Counted from the first letter of the stretch, positions 1 to 9,803 are shown. The stretch is 44,450 nucleotides of DNA from RGIG4034 sp045628945 (GCA_045628945.1 JAZQQG010000031.1:1-44450); one strand, 5' to 3'. A program made the numbers and translations. Notes: generated by a model from the sequence alone, not told the origin.

Positions 1-355
<355 letters not shown>

Positions 356-359
356 AAAG

Positions 360-402
360 AACTTTGCAGAGCAAAGTTTTTGAGAGAATTCTACGAATTC
401 TC
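360..402 (+). other. two tandem triloop hairpins after 23S rRNA
   Basis: Two perfect 8-bp inverted repeats with 3-nt loops follow the 23S end: AACTTTGC/GCAAAGTT (360-367 and 371-378), then GAGAATTC/GAATTCTC (384-391 and 395-402). A T-run follows the first stem. They could be RNase processing structures or a weak first terminator. The pairing is read directly; the role is inferred. Confidence 0.5.
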
Positions 403-514
403 CCAGGAACAGACAACTGCGAAACGGATAGTGTAGAGATGTTATTCCAAGGAAGAGATTCCAAAGTGATATGAGAGATTTGATGTTCGGTTTTGAAGGT
501 ACAAACTTCTAAGA

Positions 515-542
515 GCAGGTTCCTATGGGAACTTGCTTTTTT
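515..542 (+). terminator. rRNA operon terminator
   Basis: A 9-bp stem (515-523 with 528-536, one G-U pair) encloses a 4-nt loop and is followed by a run of six T. This is a standard intrinsic terminator. It ends the rRNA transcript with no 5S gene between 355 and this point. Confidence 0.8.
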
Positions 543-561
543 CATTCAAAAAAGGTATGAT
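533..561 (+). promoter_or_regulatory. candidate promoter for the YD-repeat lipoprotein
   Basis: TTGCTT (533-538) and TATGAT (556-561) are separated by 17 nt, a fair sigma-A arrangement. It overlaps the T-run of the preceding terminator and lies about 55 nt before the lipoprotein start. No experimental support. Confidence 0.35.
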
Positions 562-615
562 AGGTAGGATTTGTGAGGATAAGATGGTCCTCATCTGATA
601 AGAAGGAGACAGAAG

Positions 616-1800
616 ATGAAGAAGAAATGGATTGCTGCAATCTGTGCATTGACGATGGCGTTCTCATTTACCGGGTGTGGTAATGATAAGGGGATGGAAT
701 CTGAAAAAGTTAATGTAGGAATTATGGACCAGTCACAAAAGCAGGACAATTCGGGGACTTTGCCTGAAGTGGGAGAGAAGGATCCGGTCGAGGGAGTGAC
801 GGACACCCCTTCCATGGGAGAAGTAAAGACGGAAGAACCGGAAATGATCTGGGTTTTGAGCAGCCATACGTATTATGGAAATGGTACGGACCTGTCCTCG
901 CGTTATGAGTATGAATACGATGATCGCGGAAATACCATCGTAGCCTATTATTATGATTACAATGGGGAATTGTATTCCACATCGGAATATGGTTACAACG
1001 AGAATAATGACCAGATATCCATTCGTGTAATTTATAGAGATGAAGATTATCTGACGGAAATGACTTATGATGAGAATCATCATAAACTGTCGGATACGTA
1101 TTACGATCCGAATCATGAGATTACTTCCGAGAATCATTTCACCTATGACGGAGATCTTCGTGTGAAGGCGGTTTACTCGAGCCAATACAATGATTATGAT
1201 ACCGTATATGATTATGAATATGATGAGAACGGAAATTGTATCAGAGAATTGAATCAGTATGCGGATTCGGTCTATGAGACGCTTCGTGAATTTGATGAGA
1301 ACGGTAATTTAATCAAGGTTACGTATAAGGGACCCGGGTTTGAACGATTTACCATATTTGAGTATGATTCGAAGAAGAGAAACACAGCTACTTATGATTA
1401 CACCGGGGAAGATTCCGACTTACTCTATTATGCTACTATTGAGTATGATGATGAAAATCACATCGTTACGAATCGAAATTATAACATGGACGGAGAGATG
1501 TCCTATCAGTATGTAACCCAGTATGATGATGCGGAACATGCACTCCTGGAAAGCTATGAAAGTGCGATGTATAATTATTCGTACTCTGTTCAATACACGT
1601 ACGACGATGCTTATCGTGTGATTCGCGTGGATTATCCGAACGAAGGAGCTTTTATTGAATATACATACGATGCATACGGCAATGAGATCGAGGAGCTTTT
1701 TACCTCCGGCGACGGCGAGAATCATGAACGACGTGAGAGTACCTATGTGCAGGTTCCAAAGGGTGGAACCGTAATGGACATGAACGACATGGCAAAATAG
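616..1800 (+). CDS. lipoprotein with YD/RHS-like repeats
   Basis: A 394-aa predicted lipoprotein. Residues 1-20 form a lipoprotein signal peptide ending in the lipobox FTGC, with Cys21 as the lipidated residue, so the protein should sit on the outer face of the membrane. After an acidic linker (about 22-75), the rest is full of short Tyr/Asp-rich units such as YEYDDRGN, YEYDENGN, EFDENGN and YTYDAYGNE. These resemble the YD repeats of RHS/teneurin-type shells, which form beta-rich structures. It lacks the length and C-terminal toxin domain of polymorphic RHS toxins, so it is more likely a binding or structural surface protein. The AAGGAGA ribosome site (602-608) supports the start. A strong terminator follows, so it is probably transcribed alone. 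The precise function is unknown. Confidence 0.85.
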   Translation: MKKKWIAAICALTMAFSFTGCGNDKGMESEKVNVGIMDQSQKQDNSGTLPEVGEKDPVEGVTDTPSMGEVKTEEPEMIWVLSSHTYYGNGTDLSSRYEYEYDDRGNTIVAYYYDYNGELYSTSEYGYNENNDQISIRVIYRDEDYLTEMTYDENHHKLSDTYYDPNHEITSENHFTYDGDLRVKAVYSSQYNDYDTVYDYEYDENGNCIRELNQYADSVYETLREFDENGNLIKVTYKGPGFERFTIFEYDSKKRNTATYDYTGEDSDLLYYATIEYDDENHIVTNRNYNMDGEMSYQYVTQYDDAEHALLESYESAMYNYSYSVQYTYDDAYRVIRVDYPNEGAFIEYTYDAYGNEIEELFTSGDGENHERRESTYVQVPKGGTVMDMNDMAK

Positions 1801-1821
1801 AATCTGAATTTTCTGTAAGAA

Positions 1822-1860
1822 AATAAGACAAGCTTAATTCTTAAGTTTGTCTTATTTTTT
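1822..1860 (+). terminator. intrinsic terminator after the YD-repeat lipoprotein
   Basis: Arms 1822-1837 and 1841-1856 form a 16-bp stem with one G-U pair and a short loop, followed by a T-run. The T-rich 3' arm and matching A-rich 5' side could allow action in both directions. Confidence 0.85.
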
Positions 1861-1868
1861 GCTTAATA

Positions 1869-1898
1869 TTGGGAAAAAACTACAATATATGGTATAAT
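1869..1898 (+). promoter_or_regulatory. promoter of the 797-aa surface protein
   Basis: TTGGGA (1869-1874) and TATAAT (1893-1898) are separated by 18 nt. The site lies just after the terminator and about 40 nt before the start codon. Confidence 0.6.
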
Positions 1899-1938
1899 AA
1901 CAATGTATTCTTATAAGACATAAGAAAGGCAGATGTGT

Positions 1939-4332
1939 ATGAAAAAAAGAATTCTTAGTATTGTATTTGGTGTGATACTTGCGGTGCTCATAATGCCGAC
2001 ATCATCCAAAGCGGCGGATATTACAAGTGTCAGCCTGTCTGGAATTACCGCACCGGTTGCCAATGCAAACCCTACTTATACCGCATCGGCAGGAGATCTG
2101 ACCGCGTATACGGTAGCTTCCTATAACGATGATGCGAATAAAATTAAGAGCGGTATGTATTGGACTGATAAAACGACCGGATCGGTGATTGCACCTACGG
2201 ATACCTTTATCAGCGGCCATGACTATCAGGTAACGGTATTGTTGTATGCCAGTGCTTCGAGCAGTTGGCCGACGACGAAGAGCGGCGTGACTGCAACAGT
2301 CAATGGCAGTGCCGCTACTTCTACGGATTTTGCACCGGATGCGACGCTTCTTGCGGTGCAGTATACGTTTCCCACCTGCGGTTATCTTACGGAAGCCGCT
2401 GTCACCGGTGTGACAGCTCCCATTGCCGATGCAAAGCCGGTATATTCCGGCATTAAGGTGGCGGATAAGAATCGTTATGAATTGGTTGATTTTGATGACT
2501 CCGCAACAGGTTTTACCGATGGTGTTCAGTGGTGGGATGTAACGAGTGGAAGTGCTCTTGCGTCAACCTCTTCTTTTGTAGGCGGACATACCTATCAGCT
2601 GACGGTATATGTGAAACCTGTCGGAACGAATCTGTTTCCTACCAGCAAGACAACCGTTACTGTGAAGGTAGATGATAAGGCGGCTTCCGCCAGTGCGGTT
2701 CCGACACAGGATACGTATCTTGCCATTACCATGAACTATCGTTGTGCGGATATCGGATCTATGGGAATTGCTTATGTCACGGAGCCTGTAGCAGGCGCAA
2801 AACCTACCTATAGTGGAATGGTAGCGTATGTTGATACCTATAAGATTGTTGATCTGGATGATGCCACGAACGGGTATTACGACGGTGTTCAGTGGTATAA
2901 TGTCACTTCCGGCAAAGTGGTAGGAAAGGATGATACGTTTTTACCGGGGAATGAGTATAAGCTTACGATTGTCATGGAGCCCGCTGCAGGGAAGGAGTTC
3001 CCAGCAGACAAAACAACCATGACTGCTGTAGTCAATAGCAACAAAGCCAAAGTAGAAGCAGTAAAGGATTCCACAACGAGAGCAGCGATTGTCTATACCT
3101 TTAAATGCGACGGTTCGATCTCGATTGATGTGACCGGTGTAACAAAGCCTGCAAGTGATAAGACGCCGACCTATAGTGGTATCAAAGTCACGGATACAAC
3201 GCTGTTTGATTTAAAAGATTATGATAATAAAGATCGTCACTATGTAGACGGTGTTCAATGGTGGAATGTTACCGATAAGCATGCGATGGATCCTACCGAA
3301 GTATTTGAAAGCGGTAAGACCTATGCGGTTTATATCGTAATCGAGCCGAAGGGTACTTATTCTTTCCCGGCAGACAAGACGAAGGTTCCTTGTTCTGTTA
3401 ATGGAACGAAGGCAAGTACCGGTGAAATGAGTGGCTTGGATACCTGTCTTTGCGTCTGGATTAAATATGAATGTCCCGGTTCCGGAGCGTTTACGATTAC
3501 CTTGGATCCCAATGGCGGTAAGGTAAGTGAGAAGACTGTTAAGACGAATTCGAAGGGCGTGTTAAGCGAGCTGCCGGACCCGACCAGAGAAGGATATCAG
3601 TTTGACGGCTGGTATGATGCGAAGACCGGTGGCAAAAAGGTAGAAGTGAATACTTCCTTTACAAAGAACATTACTCTTTTTGCACGTTGGTCGCAGGGCT
3701 TTAAGGTATCGGTAACCGGTGCACTTTCGATTACTGTGGACGGTAGTTCGATTGATTCGAATTCTTTGGTTGCAAAGGGTGCGAAGGTTGTCCTGATTGT
3801 AGATGATTCGCTGATTCCGGAGGGCTGTGAGTTCGATTATTGGGAAGTGCTTGACGGCGATGTTGAGATGAATGGCAACAGCTTCTTTATGGGAGAAGGC
3901 GATGTTGTGATTCGCGCAAAATATAAGGAAGCAACCGCTTTGGCTCCCGAAGAGGAGATCCCTACGGAGGAAACAACGAAACCGGATGAAGATACCGGTT
4001 CGGTGGAAGAAACGCCACAGGATTCCCAGGAACCGTCTGCTGCACCGCAGAAGACGGTTAAGGCGCCCGGACTTAGTAAATCCAAAAAGATGGTTTTGAT
4101 TATTATCATTATTCTTTTACTGTTAGCGGCCGGTGTCGGTATTCTTTTCTTCGTTTTAAATAATAAGGACGAAGACGATGAGGACCCCATTGTGGTTCGT
4201 CGCCATAAGGTAGAAGAAAAGCCCGAAAAAAATGACGAAAAATCGGAGGAGATTGACGAATCCGATCTGGATACGGAGGAATTTGACCCGATTGATATCG
4301 ATGAATTCCTGGATGATGACGATTTGGAATAA
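1939..4332 (+). CDS. membrane-anchored surface protein, four novel repeats plus InlB-type repeat
   Basis: A 797-aa secreted protein of unknown function. The ATG at 1939 is preferred over 1933 because the AGAAAGG site (1923-1929) lies 9 nt before it. Residues 1-25 are a signal peptide ending SSKAA. Four modules of about 120 aa follow (starting near residues 29, 153, 277 and 396); modules 2-4 share the core DGVQWWDVTSG and each module ends in a short segment containing YTF or a similar strand plus Cys. Near 518-583 lies an InlB B-repeat (Listeria-Bacteroides repeat) with the hallmark REGYQFDGWYD and ending LFARW, then a second related repeat (about 590-650). A Pro/Glu/Thr linker leads to one transmembrane helix near 718-740 and an acidic tail of about 55 residues, predicted cytoplasmic. 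There is no sortase motif, so anchoring is by the helix. It is flanked by terminators and is probably monocistronic. Confidence 0.85.
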   Translation: MKKRILSIVFGVILAVLIMPTSSKAADITSVSLSGITAPVANANPTYTASAGDLTAYTVASYNDDANKIKSGMYWTDKTTGSVIAPTDTFISGHDYQVTVLLYASASSSWPTTKSGVTATVNGSAATSTDFAPDATLLAVQYTFPTCGYLTEAAVTGVTAPIADAKPVYSGIKVADKNRYELVDFDDSATGFTDGVQWWDVTSGSALASTSSFVGGHTYQLTVYVKPVGTNLFPTSKTTVTVKVDDKAASASAVPTQDTYLAITMNYRCADIGSMGIAYVTEPVAGAKPTYSGMVAYVDTYKIVDLDDATNGYYDGVQWYNVTSGKVVGKDDTFLPGNEYKLTIVMEPAAGKEFPADKTTMTAVVNSNKAKVEAVKDSTTRAAIVYTFKCDGSISIDVTGVTKPASDKTPTYSGIKVTDTTLFDLKDYDNKDRHYVDGVQWWNVTDKHAMDPTEVFESGKTYAVYIVIEPKGTYSFPADKTKVPCSVNGTKASTGEMSGLDTCLCVWIKYECPGSGAFTITLDPNGGKVSEKTVKTNSKGVLSELPDPTREGYQFDGWYDAKTGGKKVEVNTSFTKNITLFARWSQGFKVSVTGALSITVDGSSIDSNSLVAKGAKVVLIVDDSLIPEGCEFDYWEVLDGDVEMNGNSFFMGEGDVVIRAKYKEATALAPEEEIPTEETTKPDEDTGSVEETPQDSQEPSAAPQKTVKAPGLSKSKKMVLIIIIILLLLAAGVGILFFVLNNKDEDDEDPIVVRRHKVEEKPEKNDEKSEEIDESDLDTEEFDPIDIDEFLDDDDLE

Positions 4333-4388
4333 AAAGTTTCGAAAAATAATGTCTAAATGTATCTAAACAATATTGTACAATAACCACA

Positions 4389-4440
4389 AAAACCGCGTGT
4401 TTTGTAGCCTAAATGGAGACATAACATGCGGTTTTCTTTT
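4389..4440 (+). terminator. terminator after the 797-aa surface protein
   Basis: Arms 4389-4401 and 4423-4435 pair over 13 positions (one G-U), with a 21-nt loop and a T-rich tail. The large loop is unusual, but the A-rich/T-rich flanks fit a bidirectional intrinsic terminator. Confidence 0.7.
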
Positions 4441-4575
4441 GTTATGTAAATTGGATGTTGAAATGTCAATTTCGGTAAGAATGAACCCTTTTTCGCATAA
4501 TCGGAGTCTTTATAAATAGTAAGAAATAATTGGGGTTATTTCTTGCAGATTACTTACTTTTTTGAGGGAGGCTAC

Positions 4576-7155
4576 ATGAAAAAGAAACTATTAATTGGTG
4601 GTAGTGCAGGTGTTGTAGCGATTGTTTTGACGGTTGTATTTTTATGCAATCAGTTAGGCCATGACAAGAGCGATGTTGAGCAGCTTGCAAAGACGATTGA
4701 GTCGATCAGTGAGGACAAGGTGCCTTTGGCTTTTGTGGACGATGAGAAGGAAGCAGATGCTCCTGAGGCTACGATTACTCCGGCTGAGGAAAATGATTCC
4801 GAAGACGTTGCAACCGTAGAGGACGCAGACGCTGAAGAGGTTTTAGAAACTGAGGAGATGATTTCTGAAGAAGTTCCTGCTGACTTTGAGTCGGTGGAAA
4901 TCTTTAGCGGTAAGGGCGAGTACGAGTCAAGCGATGTTGCATGGCTCTTAAATGCTCCGGATAACGCAGTAGTTACGGTTATCTATTCCTGCACCGATGA
5001 TACTCATGGTGGCTGGGGCATCCTTGGTTGGGGTGCTACCATTGACGGCGCGTGGGTAAATGGTCCGGAATACAAGGCAGATTCCAATAAGCCTACCGGG
5101 GATACCTATTCCACAATCACGGTAAAAGAAATGAAGGCCGCTTTTGGCATTAAGAAGAATTCGAATGTTGAGTTCATCAAGCTCGGATGCTGGAACGGCG
5201 GTAAGATTATCAGCATCAATCTTTCCACTGCGAAGGAAGCCAAGGATCTGACCAAGGGCATTACGAAGGCTGAGGCTGCTGTTACGGAAGAAGCAACCGA
5301 GGAAGCTTCTGCGCAGGATGTTATCGCTTCGGTTACAACCGAGACGAAGCCTGCTGTAACCGCAGGACGCAATATCGGTTCTCCCAAGGGTGGAAATGAC
5401 GTATATATTGAGAATGTTGCAAATAGTAGCTCCGCACAGTCCGGTGATACGGTTCGTGTATCGGTTACCTTAAGCTCTACCGGATATTTCAACGGTACCA
5501 TCGGTGCCAACGCTCCCGCTTGGGTATCTGCAGGACAGATGGAGTGTAACGGCGGTACGACAACCTGGTCCGCAGTATTTGAAGAGTGCGATCTTTCCAG
5601 CGTTCAGTTCCAGGTATGGTATGCCGATGCTGATGTTTATGTAGTATCTTCCTCCATTGAACTGGTTAAGAAGAACGAGAAGCAGGTGCTTGCATCTGCC
5701 AATGCATCCTTTAATGTATCTACTTACGCTCCGGATTATGAAGTAGGAGATAAGATTAAGATTTCTGTGAAGTTAACGACGACCGGTGGCGGCGGAATCG
5801 GTGCCAGCGCTCCGAATGAAGGCTGGGAGCAGGTACAGTATTCTGCGAGCGGTACTGTAACCCTTACCCTTGTATCCGGTGGTGATTATTTCGAAGTTCA
5901 GAACTGGTGGGGAACAACCACGATTGAGAGCATCTCTGTTACCATCGTGAAAAAAGCAAATCCTTCTTCCGAGGAAAACAAGGATGAGGAGAATACCGGC
6001 GACGAGGAAAATAATGAAGAGTCCGGTAGCGAAGAGCAGGGCGGTAATGAGAACCAGTCCGGCAACGAGAATCAGGGTGGCAACCAGACTCCTTCCGGTA
6101 ATGAGAATCAGGGCGGAAATACTCCTTCCGAAGAGACTCCTTCCGAAGAAACGAAGGATTTTGAAGTAGATTGGGGCAAAGATTACACTGTTGATTCCAC
6201 TATTTTTGAAAATCTTAAATTTGACGGTTCCGAGAAACTTGTGATTACTTATAAGTCCATTAATACCGCAGAGTGGGGTAGCCAGATTAAACTTGCAACG
6301 GCAAGTCCTTATTCCGAACTCACGGATTGCAAAAATCTCAGCATTGCTGCTGATTACAAGACCTATGAATTGGTTCTTAACAATGAGGATATTGCTGAGG
6401 CAGGAATGTTGGTACAGGGATGGAATATTGCAATTCAGTCTGTATCGGTTGAGGCAGTTACCGCAGAACCTGAACGTGAAGTAATTCCGTTTACGGATTC
6501 CATGACTTTCAATTATTCTGATTTTGATTCGAATTTCAAGGTGGGCGATCATGTTGTTGTAGAGATTACCATGTCCAATGACGGTTTTATGAATGGTTGT
6601 GTCGGCGCAAACGATAACGGAGAATGGACCGCCGTTTCGTACGAGATTAATGATGCGACTCAGAAGATTACCCTTGAAATCATGAATGCGGATGAAAGCT
6701 TCCAGGTTCAGAAGTGGTGGATGAATGAAGGCGTTACTGCTACAATTGACAATATTACCGTAGCAATTATTCCGGTATTCGCACCAATTGCCTTTGATGG
6801 GAATAAAGTTTTCAAATATGCAGATCTGAATGAGAATTATCAGGTTGGTGATCACGTTATCATTAAGGTTACCCTTACAGACGATGGCTATATGAATGGC
6901 TGTATCGGTGCAAATGACGGTGGCAACTGGTCTGCATCCGATATGTTTGTAGTAAATGGAGAAACGAAGGAATTAACCTTTGAGGTACAAGACGCAGAAG
7001 AGGACTTCCAGGTACAGCAGTGGTATATTAATCCTGACGTAACTGCAACGATTGACAATGTTGTTGTTGAAATCGTTGAGGAGGAAGGCCAGCTTCCTAC
7101 GGATGAGTCCGAAAATGATGAGTCTTCCGAAAATGACGGCGAGGACGAAGAATAG
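4576..7155 (+). CDS. large exoprotein with six CBM-like beta modules
   Basis: An 859-aa protein. The start at 4576 is chosen because GAGGGAGG (4564-4571) precedes it; an upstream in-frame ATG at 4543 lacks such a site. Residues 6-25 form a signal anchor without a clear cleavage site. An acidic region (about 45-103) is followed by six predicted beta-sandwich modules near 104-219, 275-366, 371-460, 528-630, 637-735 and 737-836. The last two are close paralogues with VGDHV, GANDNGEW or GANDGGNW, and FQVQxW signatures followed by ATIDN; modules 2 and 3 share GANAPAW or GASAPNEGW and a V-x-x-W motif. A low-complexity linker rich in Gly, Asn and Glu (about 465-527) separates the halves, and the C-terminus is acidic. 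The aromatic, Gly-rich modules suggest glycan binding like a carbohydrate-binding module, but no catalytic domain is visible. Terminators flank it. Confidence 0.82.
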   Translation: MKKKLLIGGSAGVVAIVLTVVFLCNQLGHDKSDVEQLAKTIESISEDKVPLAFVDDEKEADAPEATITPAEENDSEDVATVEDADAEEVLETEEMISEEVPADFESVEIFSGKGEYESSDVAWLLNAPDNAVVTVIYSCTDDTHGGWGILGWGATIDGAWVNGPEYKADSNKPTGDTYSTITVKEMKAAFGIKKNSNVEFIKLGCWNGGKIISINLSTAKEAKDLTKGITKAEAAVTEEATEEASAQDVIASVTTETKPAVTAGRNIGSPKGGNDVYIENVANSSSAQSGDTVRVSVTLSSTGYFNGTIGANAPAWVSAGQMECNGGTTTWSAVFEECDLSSVQFQVWYADADVYVVSSSIELVKKNEKQVLASANASFNVSTYAPDYEVGDKIKISVKLTTTGGGGIGASAPNEGWEQVQYSASGTVTLTLVSGGDYFEVQNWWGTTTIESISVTIVKKANPSSEENKDEENTGDEENNEESGSEEQGGNENQSGNENQGGNQTPSGNENQGGNTPSEETPSEETKDFEVDWGKDYTVDSTIFENLKFDGSEKLVITYKSINTAEWGSQIKLATASPYSELTDCKNLSIAADYKTYELVLNNEDIAEAGMLVQGWNIAIQSVSVEAVTAEPEREVIPFTDSMTFNYSDFDSNFKVGDHVVVEITMSNDGFMNGCVGANDNGEWTAVSYEINDATQKITLEIMNADESFQVQKWWMNEGVTATIDNITVAIIPVFAPIAFDGNKVFKYADLNENYQVGDHVIIKVTLTDDGYMNGCIGANDGGNWSASDMFVVNGETKELTFEVQDAEEDFQVQQWYINPDVTATIDNVVVEIVEEEGQLPTDESENDESSENDGEDEE

Positions 7156-7197
7156 TAACAAAAGAAAAAGTTAGACTCGATTAGTCAATGATACATG

Positions 7198-7236
7198 CGC
7201 CCTGATATTGTTTACGATATCGGGGCGTTATCTTTT
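7198..7236 (+). terminator. terminator after the six-module exoprotein
   Basis: Arms 7198-7208 and 7217-7227 form an 11-bp GC-rich stem (one G-U) with an 8-nt loop, followed by a T-rich tail. Confidence 0.85.
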
Positions 7237-7255
7237 TCATTTTTCTTGATGATTA

Positions 7256-7283
7256 TTGACAAAAAAGCATAGTATAGTAAAAT
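7256..7283 (+). promoter_or_regulatory. leuS promoter
   Basis: A perfect -35 box TTGACA (7256-7261) and TAAAAT (7278-7283) are spaced by 16 nt. The start codon lies about 40 nt downstream, leaving too little room for a T-box leader. Confidence 0.7.
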
Positions 7284-7324
7284 AAAAATGTTGTGAAAAA
7301 CCTTGAAAAATAAGGAGAAAATAA

Positions 7325-9736
7325 ATGGCAGAAGTATATAATCACCACGAAGTGGAACAGAAGTGGCAGAAGATTTGGGATGATGAGAAAGCATTCGCCG
7401 CAACCGACGATTATTCCAAACCCAAGTACTATGCGTTGGTTGAGTTCCCTTATCCTTCCGGACAGGGACTTCATGTTGGTCATCCGAGACCTTATACCGC
7501 AATGGATATCGTATCCCGTAAAAGAAGAATGCAGGGATACAATGTTCTTTTCCCGATGGGTTGGGATGCGTTCGGTCTTCCTACCGAAAACTTTGCAATC
7601 AAGAATCAGATCCATCCGAAGATTGTAACGAAGAATAATGTGAATCGTTTTAAGAATCAGTTGCACTCCATCGGATATTCCTTTGACTGGGACAGAGAAG
7701 TGAATACGACGGATCCCGGCTATTATCATTGGACTCAGTGGATTTTCTTACAATTGTTTAAGGCCGGTCTTGCTTATAAGACCTCTATGCCTATCAATTT
7801 CTGTACTTCCTGTAAGGTTGGTCTTGCAAACGAAGAGGTCGTAAACGGTGTTTGTGAGCGCTGCGGTTCTCCTGTTATTCGTAAGGCTCAGAGCCAGTGG
7901 ATGTTAAAGATTACCGAATATGCCGATAAGCTGATTGAAGGTCTTAAGGATGTGGATTACATCGAGAAGGTTCGTGTCAGCCAGATTAACTGGATCGGTA
8001 AGTCTACCGGTGCAGAAGTGGATTTCTCCATTAAGGGAAAAGAAGATAAGTTAAGAGTCTACACGACCCGTTGCGATACACTGTTCGGTGTTACCTATAT
8101 GGTAGTGAGTCCCGAGCATCCGATTTTGGAAAAGTATAAGGACGAGATTCAGAACTGGGATGCTGTACAGGAGTACAAGGATCAGGCTGCTCGTAAGTCT
8201 GATTTTGAGCGTTCCGAGCTTGCAAAAGATAAGACCGGTGTCTGCATCGACGGACTTACCGCAATCAATCCGGTAAATGGCGTTGAGATTCCGATTTGGA
8301 TTTCCGATTACGTACTGATGGGTTACGGTACCGGCGCAATCATGGCCGTTCCTGCCCATGATGAGAGAGACTGGGATTTTGCGAAGAAGTTTAATCTTCC
8401 CATTATCGAAGTTGTCGGTGGTGGTAAGAATGTTCAGGAAGAAGTGTTTACCGATGTAGCAACCGGTAAACTTGTAAATTCCGATTTCTTAAACGGTCTG
8501 GATGTGGCAGATGCAAAAAAGAAGATGATTGCATTCTTAGAGGAGAAGGGCATTGGTCATGCGAAGACGAACTTTAAACTTCGTGACTGGGTATTCTCCC
8601 GTCAGCGTTATTGGGGTGAGCCGATTCCGATTGTGCATTGTGAGAAGTGCGGACCGGTAGCTCTGGATGAGAAGGATCTTCCTTTACTTCTTCCCGAGGT
8701 AGACAGCTATATGCCTACCGATAACGGAGATTCTCCTTTGGCAGCCATGACCGATTGGGTCAACACAACCTGCCCTTGCTGTGGCGGACCTGCGAAGAGA
8801 GAAACGGATACCATGCCCCAGTGGGCCGGTTCTTCCTGGTACTTCATCCGTTATACGGATCCGAAGAATGAGAATGCGCTTGCCAGTGCGGAAGCAATGA
8901 AGTACTGGTTGCCTGTTGACTGGTATAACGGTGGTATGGAGCATACAACCCTCCATCTGTTATATTCCCGTTTCTGGCATAAGTTCCTGTATGATAAGAA
9001 GGTTGTTCCTTGTCCCGAGCCTTACCTTAAGAGAACCTCTCACGGTATGATTTTAGGTGAGAACGGCGAAAAGATGAGTAAGTCCCGCGGGAACGTCGTA
9101 AATCCCGATGATATCGTGAACGATTACGGTGCGGATACCCTTCGTACTTACGAGATGTTCATTGGTGCCTTTGACCTTGCGGCTTGCTGGTCCGAGGATG
9201 GTGTGAAGGGATGCCGTCGTTTCCTGGATCGTGTATGGAAATTGCAGGATCTGCTTACCGACGAGGAAGGCTTCTCCGCTGATTGTGAGACCAAGATGCA
9301 CCAGACGATTAAGAAGGTTTCCAACGACTATGAGAGTCTGAAGTATAATACCGCCATTGCTTCTATGATGGCGTTGATTAACGATTTCTACAAGAAGGGC
9401 AGTGTCACCAAGGGTGAGTTTAAGACCTTGCTGATTCTTTTGAACCCGGTTGCTCCTCATATTACCGAGGAATTGTGGCAGATTGTAGGAGAGAAGGATC
9501 GTCTCTATAAGACCTCCTGGCCGACCTTTGATGAAGCAAAGACCGTGGAGTCCTCCGTTGAAATTGCTTGTCAGATTAACGGTAAGACCAGAGCAACCAT
9601 CAATATTGCAAAGGATGAGGACAAAGATGCGGTTCTTGCTAAGGGAAAAGAAGCACTTGGCGATCGTTTGAACGGACTTACCATTGTGAAGGAAATCTAT
9701 GTTCCCGGACGCATTGTAAATATCGTAGCGAAGTAA
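7325..9736 (+). CDS. leuS: leucine--tRNA ligase
   Basis: A class I aminoacyl-tRNA synthetase of 803 aa, the usual length for bacterial LeuRS; it charges tRNA-Leu with leucine in the cytoplasm. The HIGH-type signature is HVGH at residues 50-53, preceded by FPYPSGQGL typical of LeuRS. The KMSKS loop is exact at 583-587. Between them lie the CP1 editing region and Cys-rich knuckles (CTSCK, CERC, CEKCG, CPCCG) expected in bacterial LeuRS zinc/insert regions; WAGSSWYF and the C-terminal anticodon-binding region are also present. AAGGAGA sits just before the ATG. The gene has its own promoter and terminator and interrupts the surface-protein region without an obvious functional link. Confidence 0.98.
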   Translation: MAEVYNHHEVEQKWQKIWDDEKAFAATDDYSKPKYYALVEFPYPSGQGLHVGHPRPYTAMDIVSRKRRMQGYNVLFPMGWDAFGLPTENFAIKNQIHPKIVTKNNVNRFKNQLHSIGYSFDWDREVNTTDPGYYHWTQWIFLQLFKAGLAYKTSMPINFCTSCKVGLANEEVVNGVCERCGSPVIRKAQSQWMLKITEYADKLIEGLKDVDYIEKVRVSQINWIGKSTGAEVDFSIKGKEDKLRVYTTRCDTLFGVTYMVVSPEHPILEKYKDEIQNWDAVQEYKDQAARKSDFERSELAKDKTGVCIDGLTAINPVNGVEIPIWISDYVLMGYGTGAIMAVPAHDERDWDFAKKFNLPIIEVVGGGKNVQEEVFTDVATGKLVNSDFLNGLDVADAKKKMIAFLEEKGIGHAKTNFKLRDWVFSRQRYWGEPIPIVHCEKCGPVALDEKDLPLLLPEVDSYMPTDNGDSPLAAMTDWVNTTCPCCGGPAKRETDTMPQWAGSSWYFIRYTDPKNENALASAEAMKYWLPVDWYNGGMEHTTLHLLYSRFWHKFLYDKKVVPCPEPYLKRTSHGMILGENGEKMSKSRGNVVNPDDIVNDYGADTLRTYEMFIGAFDLAACWSEDGVKGCRRFLDRVWKLQDLLTDEEGFSADCETKMHQTIKKVSNDYESLKYNTAIASMMALINDFYKKGSVTKGEFKTLLILLNPVAPHITEELWQIVGEKDRLYKTSWPTFDEAKTVESSVEIACQINGKTRATINIAKDEDKDAVLAKGKEALGDRLNGLTIVKEIYVPGRIVNIVAK

Positions 9737-9768
9737 TTGTTTGCTCAATATTAATAAGAACAGTAAGG

Positions 9769-9803
9769 ATTGCACCTGTCGGATTTCGGCGGGTGCAATT
9801 TTG
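9769..9803 (+). terminator. leuS terminator
   Basis: Arms 9769-9780 and 9788-9799 pair over 12 positions (two G-U) around a 7-nt loop and run into TTTT. Confidence 0.8.

Noticed and set aside
616..1800. RHS-type polymorphic toxin
   Set aside because: The YD-like units are present, but the protein is short, is a lipoprotein, and has no C-terminal toxin domain or downstream immunity gene.
4543..4575. Longer N-terminus for the 859-aa exoprotein
   Set aside because: No ribosome site before 4543, and GAGGGAGG directly precedes ATG 4576, which also gives a normal signal sequence.
5773..6855. 360-aa open frame on the minus strand
   Set aside because: It lies fully inside the six-module exoprotein gene, has no ribosome site or domain, and arises from the codon pattern of the + strand gene.
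7228..7324. T-box riboswitch before leuS
   Set aside because: Only about 40 nt separate the promoter from the start codon, too short for a T-box leader, and no T-box sequence is seen.
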